Positions 46,204 through 56,777 of a stretch of DNA of 64,000 bases are shown here, piece after piece (positions within the stretch are counted from its first letter, which is position 1; every line of letters starts with the position of its first letter). Source of the stretch: Papaver somniferum (taxonomy: Eukaryota > Streptophyta > Magnoliopsida > Ranunculales > Papaveraceae); assembly GCF_003573695.1 (NCBI RefSeq), contig NW_020621936.1, positions 744,001-808,000 on the forward strand. Direction: 5' to 3'. Below the pieces are notes generated by a model that saw nothing but the letters and a program-made list of their open reading frames with translations, had not been told where the DNA came from and ran no database searches. The position numbers and the translations under genes were made by a program.

Positions 46204-47361
46204 GTGTACACGAAGCTGAACACAACTTTTCCTCACATCCTCAGCAAGGAGGGAGCAAAGTCGGGATTTCCTTACCCTAATACTAAGGGGAAGCAGCCTG
46301 ACAGAACGAAAGAATCTAAGGAGTACTGCGCATACTACCAATACTATGGGCATACCACTGATTCATGCTACCACCTCCGCAATGTGATTCAAAGATTCAT
46401 TGATGAAGGTAAATTCATGGAGTACGTACAACTGCAGCCAACAGAGACGGAGGACATCCCAAAGAAAAGGGTTGAACTACCCCAGGATGGGAAATACATC
46501 AACATGATCACCTTCTCCAACGGAGATCAAGAAGAGATGCTCGAAGATATCCTCAAATTATCTCGAAACAGAAAGAAGGTCGAAACCCACGAAGTATTCA
46601 AGCTAAGCGGACCACCTTCTAGCACTTGGGTGGACTGGATGGCTACACCATTAACCTTTTCAACAAAAGATGTCAACCAAGAAGTCGAAATGCACAACGA
46701 TCCACTGGTAATCACCCTCCCAATACATGGATGGAATGTTACAAAGGTCCTCGTCGGCGGAGGCAGTTCGTTAAATGTGTTATTTTACGAACAATACCTA
46801 CATATGGGACTGACAGCAGAGCAGATGGATTCTTCCACTTGCATGATATATGGGTTTAACAGAGCAGTCTTTAGACCAAAAGGAGAAATTGTTTTGCAGG
46901 TACACGCAGGACCCTTAGTAACCAGCACACGCTTCTGCGTGGTAGAAGCACATTCGCCCTACAATGTGATCATGGGCAGACGGTGGGTCCATAGATTACG
47001 AGGAACAGATTCAACGTATCACAAGTACCTACGCTTCACCACACCTATGGGAGAAATGGAGATCAAAGGTGACCAGCAAGACGCGAGGCTATGCAATTTA
47101 CCAGAAGTCCGACTCAACGAAGAAAGAGTTGCTGCTCAACAGCATGAAAGAAAGAGGCGTAAAGCAAATACTAAGGAAGTGCAGAACGCATCACCCCCGC
47201 ACACAAGGATGTCTCAGCACCAGAAGCAAACACCGCCACCAATCCAGGTGCAGACGTCTCCACCAAATAACAATTACAGAAAAGTACTCCTCACATCTCT
47301 TCTCCAATTGAACAAACAAAGAAAATCAACATCAGAACGGAGGCAGAACCAAAGATGTTAA
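46204..47361 (+). pseudogene. Tat gag tail and protease, catalytic residue changed
   Basis: The frame begins with the end of gag, including a knuckle-like YCAYYQYYGHTTDSC near 46324-46370. A retropepsin-like domain follows (about 46690-47080): VLVGGGSSLNVLF lies where functional copies have a D-G/S/T-G triad, so the catalytic Asp is Gly. IMGRRWVHRLRG follows. It ends in a low-complexity linker and shifts frame near 47290 into RT. Protease would cut gag-pol; this copy could not. Confidence 0.82.
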
Positions 47362-49354
47362 GCATCGGAACGTTGCTTGAAGATGAAGAGGAAGTGCAGA
47401 TACAAAGGTTACTAAAGGAATACGCAGATTTCTTTGCATGGTCAATGGAAGACATGCCAGGAATTGATCCGAACTTGGTCTCACACCACCTTCGGCTCAA
47501 ACCGGAGATACCACCATTCAAGCAACGCATACGTAAGGTGGCAGACATCTACCATGAAGGGGTAGAAAAGGAATTGCAAAAGTTACTTAAAGCAGGATTT
47601 ATACGAGAAGTCAAATATCCCACGTGGATATCCAACATGGTCATCGTTCCAAAAAAGAACGGAGGCGTACGCATTTGCATCGATTTCAACAATCTTAACA
47701 AAGCGTGCCCCAAAGACAGTTACCCACTGCCAAATATCGACCAACTGGTCAATGCAACAGATGGTCATCAAAGATTATCCTTCATGGATGGATACTCAGG
47801 CTATAACCAAATAACCCTTGCAGAAGAAGATCAGGAGCACACTGCGTTCTTTACCCCACGAGGCTTGTATTGATATACAAGGATGCCTTTTGGACTAAAA
47901 AACGCGGGGGCAACATACCAACGATTAATAGACAAAATCTTCAAGCCATGGATAGGCAAGATACTGGAGGTCTACGTAGACGACATGCTTTTCAAAATCA
48001 AAGAAGCAAAAAACCATCTCTCAGACCTAAGGGAGGTATGAGAAAATTTCACATGAAGGTAAACCCGGACAAATGTACGTTCGGAGTTACCTCAGGAAAA
48101 TTCTTAGGCTACTTGGTCACCAAACGAGGAATCGAAGTAGATCCTGAAAGGGTCAGAGAAATAATGGAGATGCCATCTCCGCAGACGCTAAAAGGAGTAC
48201 AAAAGCTAAACGGAATTTTAGCTTCCATGGGAAGATTCATATCCAGGTCGTCAGATAAGTGCAAAGCGTTCTTCGATACGTTAAGGAAAGGAAGCAGGTT
48301 TACATGGAACAAAGAGTGTGAGCAAGCTCTTCACAAGATCAAGGAATACTTAGCATCAGTACCCATCGTGCAAAAGTCGGAGCCAGGTGAGACACTCACC
48401 CTATACCTAGCAGCAACGAGCTACGCTGTAAGCGCAGTATTGGTAAAAGACCAAGGGAAAGGAGAAAAGCCCATATACTATGTTAGCAAGACACTCAGTT
48501 CGGCGGAGCGTAACTACACCAAGGTGGAGCAACTCATATATGCCTTAGTAGTAGCAAAAAAAAAGCTAAGGATATATTTCGATGCGCACACCACCAGAGT
48601 TTTCACAAAAGCTCAGATAAGCCAAATCCTTGACAACACGGAGAAGATCGGAAGAGTGGCAAAATGGAATGCCATGATCAAACAGTTCCATATAATCTTC
48701 GAAACCAGGAAAGCGGAGAAATCACAAATCTTGGAAGACTTCTTGGCGGACTTACCTCTAAACGACGAAGAAGAGATAGACGACATTCCAGGAATGGAGG
48801 AAGAAAAGCCGGAACCAGAAGACCTCTTGGAACCGCAGAACGCACGAAGGTGGGAAATATTTATAGACGACTCCTCAAACGGAGAAGGAGCAGGCATAGG
48901 GATCGTGATAACGACCCCTACTGGAGACCGACGCATCTATACATTCAGGTTAGAATTCGAGCAATACACCAATAACATCACGGAGTATGAGGCAGTCATA
49001 CATGGCCTACGATTGGCACGAGAGTTGGGCTTGTCAGATGTTCGTTTAACTAGTGACTCACAGCTGGTCATTAGACAAATAGAACTCAAGTATCAAACTT
49101 TGGATCCAATACTATCTTCGTACCTAAAGCTGGCACAGGAGTATGCGGCGAAGATCAACAACGTCGTGTTTAGGCACGTCTGCCGAAAAGACAACAGACA
49201 CGCAGATGCCTTAGCATTCATATCATCAATGTTGAAGGACAAAAATACTACCTCAATCCAAATTGGGAGAATTTATGAACCTTCGGTAGATGGATTAACC
49301 TCCGCTACCGAAGGTACCTCAGCTGTCCAAACCAGGGCTATGAGGGAAGCATAA
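47355..49354 (+). pseudogene. Tat reverse transcriptase, RNase H and second RNase H
   Basis: RT starts near MLSIGTLLEDEEEVQ. It has GFIREVKYPTWISNMVIVPK, CIDFNNLNKACPKDSYPLP and FFTPRGLY, then a TGA stop (47871-47873), then MPFGLKNAGATYQRL and the active-site YVDDM (about 47971). A one-base shift near 48037 leads to KCTFGVTSGKFLGYLVT. RNase H has LYLAATSYAVSAVLVKD and FSAERNYTKVEQLIYALVV-like sequence. After a DDIP linker, the second RNase H (about 48845-49230) has FIDDSSNGEGAGIG, TEYEA, TSDSQL and RHADALA, so its four acidic residues are kept. The copy is defective by one stop and one frameshift. Confidence 0.9.
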
Positions 49355-49375
49355 AAAGAAAAAGAAGACGAAAGA

Positions 49376-50697
49376 ATGGAGGAACCAGACAATGAAGCCG
49401 AGGAGTCTGACGAATATAAACCCATGTCAGATGAAAACAATGAAGGTGAAGCTGAGGACGATTGGAGAATTCCAATTCACCAATACCTCGACAAAGGTAC
49501 TTTACCAGCAGATGTCAAGGAGACGCGAAAACTCACGTCAAAAGAAGCAATTTACAGCCTGCGAGACGGGGTATTGTATAAAAGGTCATTTCTTGGACCT
49601 TTGATGCGATGCCTCTCACAAACCGAAGGTAAAAGGATATTGCATGATATACACAACGGAGCGGCCGTCAATCATAGCGGAAGAAGGTCACTAGCAATCA
49701 AAGATAAAATGCAAGGGTATTATTGGCTGAGCATGGACGAAGATGCGAAGAATGTAGCAAGGTGTTGTGAAAGATTCCAATGCTACACAAAAAAAATCAG
49801 AGCGCCAACAACGGAGCTTAACTCAGTCATCAGCCCTTGGCCATTCGCCAAATGGGGTGTTGATATCGTTGGACCTTTGATAGAAGGGTCGTCAAAAAGA
49901 AGATATCTTATTGTAGCTACGGATTACTTCACCAAATGGGTGGAAGCAAGGGCTTTGGAAAGAATTAGAGACACGGATGTCTTCAAGTTCTTGTTCGAGA
50001 AAATCATCTGCAGGTTCGGAATACCAGCAGCCATAGTCTCTGACAATGGCAAACAATTGGAGGGAAAGAACATGATATGCTCTTTAACGCCTTCAACATT
50101 CAGAAAAACAAGTCCACTCCGATATACCCTAAGAGCAATGGAAAAGCGGAGGCCACTAACAAGACGATAGCGATGAACTTAAAGAAGAAGCTGGGGGCAT
50201 ACAAGAAGATATGGTGCGAACATATACACAATGTCCTATCGGCCTACCGCACTACAAGAAGGGCAGCCACGGGAGAATCTCCGTTCTTACTAACCTATGG
50301 AGCCGAAGCAGTCATTCCAATGGAGATAATACTACCAACGACAACAACATAAGTGTGGGAAAAGAACCTAACAACTGACCTCATGCTGGAAAAGCTCGAC
50401 GACCTCGAAGAAAGGCGGGAAGTATCTTTGCAAAGGATGGTGAATTATTAGCGAAGGCTAGATCGTGAATACAACAAGCGTGTAATCCCTAGAAACTTTG
50501 TGGTAGAAGAATATGTGTTACGTCAAACACCACCATACCAAAGGAAGAAGGAATGGGGAAAGCTAGCTCTAACGTGGGACGAACCCTACATCATACACGA
50601 CATTGCTGGGAAAGGTTCATACTACCTAAGGAACCTCAAAGGGGAGGTATTACAACACCCTTGGAACGCAACGTACCTAAAGAAGTATTACCCGTAA
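49376..50697 (+). pseudogene. Tat integrase
   Basis: The zinc-binding part has HNGAAVNHSGRRSLAIKDKM and CCERFQC; the final cysteine pair looks altered. The catalytic core has WGVDIVGP (first Asp), IVSDNG (second Asp) and, after a frameshift near 50070, PKSNGKAEATNKTI (Glu). TGESPFLLTYGAEAVIPMEI follows. Stops lie at 50350 and 50449. The C-terminal GPY/F-like module is GKLALTWDEPYIIHDIAGKG up to KYYP, with a stop at 50695-50697. Integrase would insert the element's DNA into the genome in the nucleus. Confidence 0.9.
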
Positions 50698-51188
50698 GAG
50701 AATGGTTATCACTCAGGAGAAGAAAGGAAGGGGCGGAATCCCACCATGTCTATCTCTGATCAAAGGTATTATAAACCTAACTAATCAATGAAAGAAACTT
50801 TTTCCTAAGAGAAAGTGTATATTGATTAAAACAAAGTGGGTTAGAATAGACACCCTCCGTCAGAATTGACGATGAGACAAGGCACGACATAACTACGCAT
50901 ATGTCAACCTCGGATCCTAAGGGCAAACAAATCCCTCCAAAAGGCAAATAATAAGCAATATATCCCATAAAGAGAGATACCTTGTCGAAGTAAAGCAACA
51001 ATCACGCTAAACGCGTAGGGTTACAGGAAAAATATTGCCCAAGTAGGAACCCTCGCCACCACGGTACCTTCTGTCCAAAGGATACTAACGTAGGACGATG
51101 AATGTTCCACCAAAGGTTAAAAATATAAAAACACCTTAGCACCTAGTGATGACTCGAACGTGCAAATAATTAGACACAATACGTCTAC

Positions 51189-51230
<42 letters not shown>
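51189..51230. repeat. AT microsatellite
   Basis: About 20 AT units in the Tat 3' region, between integrase and the end of the antisense gene. Confidence 0.92.
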
Positions 51231-51233
<3 letters not shown>

Positions 51234-51401
51234 TTTAAAGGTACCATATAGAGTCACCAAAAGAAGACTAACGCACCCCAAAAGTTGCAGGTGACAAAGG
51301 TCCGACAGTTACAAATAACAGAGCATTGTTTCAAAAGAAATGAGACAACGAAAGCCCCTCAGCTGGGGGCATAATACAACAAAGGAGTCAGCATAACACA
51401 A

Positions 51402-54400
51402 TCAAGGATAAGGAAGAGGAGGAAAGGTGACACCCTCCGCTTGGAGCTCAGCCTCCACAAAAGCATTGTTGATATAATCGATGGCAGAACGCTTAAACCG
51501 CGCCTCCATCTCAGAAGCCTGAGCTGACAGATCAGAAGTCGACTTCTGACGAAACTCTCTAAGTTAAGCACTGAGTTGATCGTTAGCTCGCTGAAGAGCC
51601 TCAGACTTATATTTAGCAGCAGCATCAAACTGGCAAGATATTTCCAATTGGGATATCTGACCCTCGAGGTTGCTGATCTTAGCATTTGCACCTACCAGCT
51701 GCTCTTGGAGACCTATGGATACGAAGGATATTAAAGACAATGCAAAGCAACTAAAGATACGAGGAATACTACGAAGGTAATATTCATCCTAAGCTACCTC
51801 CGGCATGGATATGGGACTCTTCTAAACTATGCTGAGCTTCAGCAAGGTCCACCTCAGCCGTATCAAGATCATCCAAAAGGGGATACCTTTCAGTCCGAAG
51901 ATCGTCAGCATCTATGCGGAGTGACGCATTCTCAGAAGATAAAGCTCGGTACACATTCTCTAACTCTTCAAATCTTTTTACTAAGGATGCATGAGACATA
52001 GAAGAAGGCACGGAGCCGGCGTCGACAAGTTTGTTCTTAAGGGAGCAGACCTCGTAGGTCAATACATTACGCTCTGCGGTGACCTTGGCTAAAGAAGCGC
52101 AAGTATCTTCAAAATCAGCATGATATTTCTTACGAATAACTTCTTAAGAAGAGAGACGTTTCTCAACTAAGGCAATATCCTCCTTTTGCTTTAAAATAAG
52201 ACCTTATTTCCATCTGAGGGCTTCGTCACACTCCTTACGAAGCGCAACCATCTGCTTCACTAAATCAGCATTATGGGCAGACTCAAGGGAAAGCTGGGCC
52301 TCATTATGAACGGTCAAATTCATCAACCTATTAGACTTCTTTTGGTAATACCAGATGTCGGAGGTTAGCTTAGCCACTTGATCTTGGACATATCTAAGTT
52401 CACTAGAACTACTGGCTGGCAGACGAAGGTTGTCCCAGAACCAAGCAACCACAAAAGAAACAAGCTAAGGAGAAGGAAAAAACTAACCAATAGATTTGGA
52501 GGACTCAGTGGCTAAGGCAGAATTAGCAGCTTTACGACCCTCCTCGGAAACCTTAGCAGCGTTATTATCTCTCTCAAGAGCCAATAAGAAATCTTCCAGA
52601 GACCTATGCGTTTTCCTCAGGTCACCCTCCAACGAAGATATCCTATCAATTGAAGCAGCATCACTAAACGAAGGCTGCTGAGAAATAGAAAGGGCATAGT
52701 CTTGACGAGCACGCTCCAGCAGGGCACTCATATGAGTACACTTAGCCCTATATACCTTAAACAAGGTATAACTAACATCGATTTTCTTGCAGATCTGCAA
52801 ACAAGGCAGTATGAGAGCAGGCGAGGGAGTAAATCGAGAAGAAAGGCGACAAATTAAGAATCACTTACCGAGAATGCTAAGAGACGAGGGAGAAAGCTGG
52901 CGTAGGTATCCATAAAAGCTTCCATTTCTTGAATGTTACCCCGGCGGATCTCACCAAAGATTTGAATAGAGCGAAGACAATTAAGATCAAAGAATAAGTC
53001 TTTGGCAGCACGGTACCGAGCAGACAAGACATCCAACTGCGAAGCTATCTCAAAAGAACTACCAAGATGATGATGGTCAACTCCAACAGCAAAGGGACCC
53101 TTGGAATTACGAAGGATGGCCTCAAGAATAGCATCATCAGAGCTACCTAAGCTCAAGCTCTCCGACATTCGACCTTGGCTAGACTCAGCAACTGCACCCT
53201 CGTTCGTTTGCACGCAAGCAAGGGGCACGACAACTGAACCCTCATCACGACGGAGGGATGGCATGGTGGAAGAGCTAGGAACATAAGTAATAGCCTGAGA
53301 GACGCCCAAATCCATATCACCAGCAGAAAAAAGATTTCCCAGTATGGCCCAGTCTGGTTACGAAGGTGGAACTCCAACAACTTTGCTAGCAGGGGCAGTA
53401 GAAACATACCAAGCACTCCCTAGTGAAGCAGGAGCAGCATCGAAGGAGAAGCTGGCTAGTGAAATCACAACCTTCTTCTTCTGCTGAGAATCTGAGCTAC
53501 CATCCCTCGCCGAAGGGGCAACAACCTTAACAAATGAACCGCTAGATTGGAAGGAAGTAGCGGGAGACGAAGGAAGGATCTTCGAAGCTACAACAGCAGC
53601 TCCAACAGTAGCAGAAACGGTGGGCAAAGCCTTGCAGGGAGCAGAAAGCGAAGGCATCTTCAAAGACAACGTAGGCGCTTGAATGCTAACAGGCTCAATC
53701 AACTGAGGACCGACACCGACAGGGAGGTTCTCACCCTCAACGGAAGCATCTCGGACCGGGCTAGGTTATCCTTGGAAAAATCCTCTTCAATGTCATCCAA
53801 GTGAGGACTAAAGCCAGTATCCTCGATATCCTCTATATCTTCGTCAACAGGTTCCTCAACGGTGGCCTTAGGGTCATCGTCCAAGGCATCAAGATCAACC
53901 ACGATCTTCATCTTTCCCTTCCTCTGAGAAGACTGCAAAGAAACACATGCGACAGCTAAGAATCAGGGGTAAGGTACTAAGGAATATATAAACACAAAGG
54001 TATGATCCTTACCTCCGCAGGTGTACCAGACGAAGCCTTCCTCTTCCTAGTCCTGGTGGCCACGGAATTACCAGCAGAGCCTTGAGTAGTCCCAGCAGAA
54101 GAAGCAGGGGCATACTGGAATCCATCGAAATAAATACGCTAAAGTTAGCAAAGATACCATAGTAGACGAAGCTATCTAAGCAGGACAAAGGCGCTACAAC
54201 AAGGGTACCTCGTGAGAAGCAGCAGGATTGAAAACCAAAGGCTGATAACCATCATACTTCTCAGGCAGAGAATGAGATGAGCGAGGAACCGAAGGGTCCG
54301 CAGTGGTGAAACCATAGGCCCAAGGATCAACCACACGAAGGGGAGTACGAACCCGGCGATCATCATGATCAAGACGAATGCGGTCAGACTTTGGCAGAGA

Positions 54401-55209
54401 CAGCCTAGCAGAGTATGGGATCATAGTCAAACCGGTCTTGTCAATTTCCTCCAGCAAATGAAGGTTGTAACCTTCCATAATCTTCCTAGCAGTAACATGG
54501 ATGCGACGAGGGCCAACGCTCCAAGGAAGAAGGTTAGTCTTTTGAATAGCATCAGCACAGGTAGCATTGAAGTTGGCGGGAGTATAGTCTTCTCGCTTAG
54601 ATCTCCCCTCAGCAAAGGGATCATAAGACTCCAAGGTGGTCTTGACCCTACTACGGTACCAGCATTCACGAAGGGCGCGCCAGTAATTACCAGTATACTG
54701 ATAGATTCCTCGAACTTGATTCTTGTTCACCGGGTCATCCCTAGCGGATAAGACATCATAATAGAAAGAATCCTTTCTACTATAAAGAGGAAGAAACATA
54801 CCAACGTCCAGCTGACTAACACTAATCAAAAGGTTGTTCTCATCGTAAGGAAAATCTCGAATGAGAGACTCGGTGAGGACATCAGGGCCGTTAACAAAAA
54901 AGATCTCAAACTTGTGAAGACAAAAGTTCTTTGCAATCTCAGCAAGGGACAAGTGACCGTAGCCATATTTGTCACGTAATTGAAGCCTCTGCAGCTCATA
55001 ATGAGGAGGAGGAGGAGGAAGATCTTCAACATCAAACTCTTCAGCCCCAGACTCCACGGCCTCCTCAGCAACTGTATCAGCAATCGCAGGCACGTCAGTA
55101 TCCTCAGGAGGAGGGGATGACGTAGCATCAGGATGATCATCCGCGAAGGAGGATCAGTCGACGAAGACACCCTCGGCCCTTTACGCGTAGGTTTCTTTGG
55201 AAGCCTCAT
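51402..55209 (-). pseudogene. Antisense multi-exon gene of the Tat element (coiled-coil protein)
   Basis: Minus-strand exons joined by GT-AG introns that keep the frame. Exon 1 starts MRLPKKPTRKGPRVSSSTD (55209) and, after a frameshift near 55150, runs to 54209. Exon 2 is 54138-54013, exon 3 is 53932-52869 and exon 4 is 52794-52488. Further exons lie near 52464-52204, 52062-51784 and 51720-51402, ending EGVTFPPLPYP. Exon ends are phase 0 at the first three introns. Exon 1 has a globular part with YGYGHLSLAEIAKNFCLHKF and DVLTESLIRDFPYDENNLLI; the rest is Ser/Ala/Pro-rich, then long coiled coil. It is broken by a frameshift near 53750 and a stop near 53359. Antisense extra frames are known in the Tat lineage; some resemble the plant 'putative gypsy type transposon' family. 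The role is unknown. Confidence 0.75.
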
Positions 55210-55903
55210 TATACCTAACACTATCAGGAAAAACTTCATCATCAACAATGGCGGCAGAAAAATTACAGTACCTCCAAAAGGAAAATAAAGGGGCAGAAAC
55301 GGGAAATTTTGGGCATGGGTTTTATAAACCAACCAAAAAGACCTGTTTGAACATATCATGACGCAAAAGCGAAAATCTTTGATCACACGACCAAACTGGC
55401 AGGTGAAGAAACAATCATGGCAAAATTAACATCAAAAGCCAAATTGGAACAAAACCCAAGTTCTCAATCATCACAAGCAGTTAAGAACGAGCGAAAATTC
55501 TCGCATGCAAGTATAACAATAACTACAAGAAGAAAATCATGATCGAAAGTGAGTATCACTTACTTGTACGATCGACACAGTGAAGCCAACGTACAAGGAG
55601 AATCGAAGAAGAAAACATGAGGAAGAGCAGTTAACAGCAGAAGAACATCTCCACGAAAGTGATGGAGAACGACAGTTCGGAAGAAAAGAAGGAAAGGGAG
55701 TTAATGAAATTCCCTTCTCTTTGTTCTCCTCTTATAGGCGGCTGGAAAATCCAAAAAATTTTGGATGTCCCGAAATTCAAGGGGAAGTTATTGCATGAAA
55801 GGACATGTAGGGCCACCCAATCAGTACGTGCAAAATTGGCGGTGTAACGGAAGTTTCCTTCCACTTCTACCAAACGGCAGAAGATGAAAGAAAAGGGGTA
55901 AAC
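55210..55903. other. Tat region between the antisense gene and the 3' LTR
   Basis: Likely the antisense gene's leader and promoter region (minus strand), plus the polypurine tract. The short frames seen have no support. Confidence 0.5.
55886..55903 (+). promoter_or_regulatory. Tat polypurine tract
   Basis: GAAAGAAAAGGGGTAAAC directly before the 3' LTR. Confidence 0.7.
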
Positions 55904-56777
55904 TGTGAACACCAATATTTTGCAGAGCACGTGTCACGATCTTAGTGGTCGCATACGTGTCTAAAACTGTATAGCCTTCGCTAGACAGAGGAGCCTGAGT
56001 AGCAAGGGATGCCTACGCAGATCTGCTTTATATCATCCCAAGAGAAAGGATGTGAACAGTCAAGATAAAGGAAGAAAAAGGCTAGTCTACATAGGGTCAG
56101 CTGGCAAAGGGACAAAGGTAGATGACACATCCAATCAGCATTAAATGCTCTGATTCTTATCTACACGCATGAGTCAAAGCACATGGAGAGAGGAAGCGTG
56201 TCAGAACCCGATTGGCGGAAGCAAGCGGTGAACGAAGGTACAACGCGCACTGAGGTGGCGAGATACAACTGGAGAAGCATGCGGTGGACGAAGGTACCAC
56301 TGGTACGGAAGGTATATCAGCAGACGATGGACCCAGAGGCAGCAAAGATATACCAGGAGCAGAAGGGGCTATAAATACCAAGCTTCACCAACAAATTAAG
56401 GGCATTCAATATCTAGGAGAGAAGATCTAGTCTTAAGCTTATACCTCTTTAATGTTTAGAACTTAAGTAGTTACTTCAACTTGAGTTCTCTATATTACTT
56501 TGGGAAGCATTTAATATCTTTGTAACCACCACATACTTAATACGATTCTATCACTCATTACCCCGTGGACGTAGACAAATGTCGAACCACGTTACATCTT
56601 GTGTCTCATGATAACTTAGAGGCTTTTACATTACTCTTATGTTCTTTGTTATTATTGTGATCTTAGATACCATTTATTGCTTAGCTTAATCAGTTCAACA
56701 GAGGTATCGATACTCCTTAGTATCAGATCTTTTGAGCTGTACACATCACGTAGGCTACGGGAAAACGAGTAGTCACA
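55904..56777 (+). repeat. 3' LTR of the Tat element
   Basis: 874 bp, TGTGAACACC to GTAGTCACA. TATAAATA at 56370-56377. Differs from the 5' LTR by two indels and scattered substitutions. Confidence 0.92.

Larger units (their letters stand above)
43237..56777 (+). mobile_element. Tat-lineage Ty3/gypsy retrotransposon with antisense gene
   Basis: 13541 bp, flanked by ACAAA (43232-43236 and 56778-56782). LTRs are 43237-44084 and 55904-56777. Sense order is gag, protease, RT, RNase H, a second (archaeal-type) RNase H, integrase, then a 5-kb 3' region with an antisense intron-containing gene. The dual RNase H and the primer site TGGCGCCCACCGT are Tat hallmarks. The sense frames carry several stops and frameshifts. 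The LTRs are similar, with two clear indels (about 64 and 37 bp), so this is one of the younger insertions here. Confidence 0.93.

Noticed and set aside
47870..48040. Start of a 494-codon frame beginning MIYKDAFW
   Set aside because: The first 55 or so codons are a shifted reading of RT, where MPFGLKNAG and YVDDM lie in another frame.
51359..51691. 110-codon minus-strand frame
   Set aside because: Out of frame with the antisense gene; the right frame ends at 51402 with EGVTFPPLPYP.
54365..54751. 128-codon plus-strand frame
   Set aside because: Opposite-strand shadow of exon 1 of the antisense gene.
54826..55386. 186-codon minus-strand frame
   Set aside because: Only its first part (from ATG 55209) belongs to the antisense gene; the hydrophobic rest is a shifted frame of exon 1.
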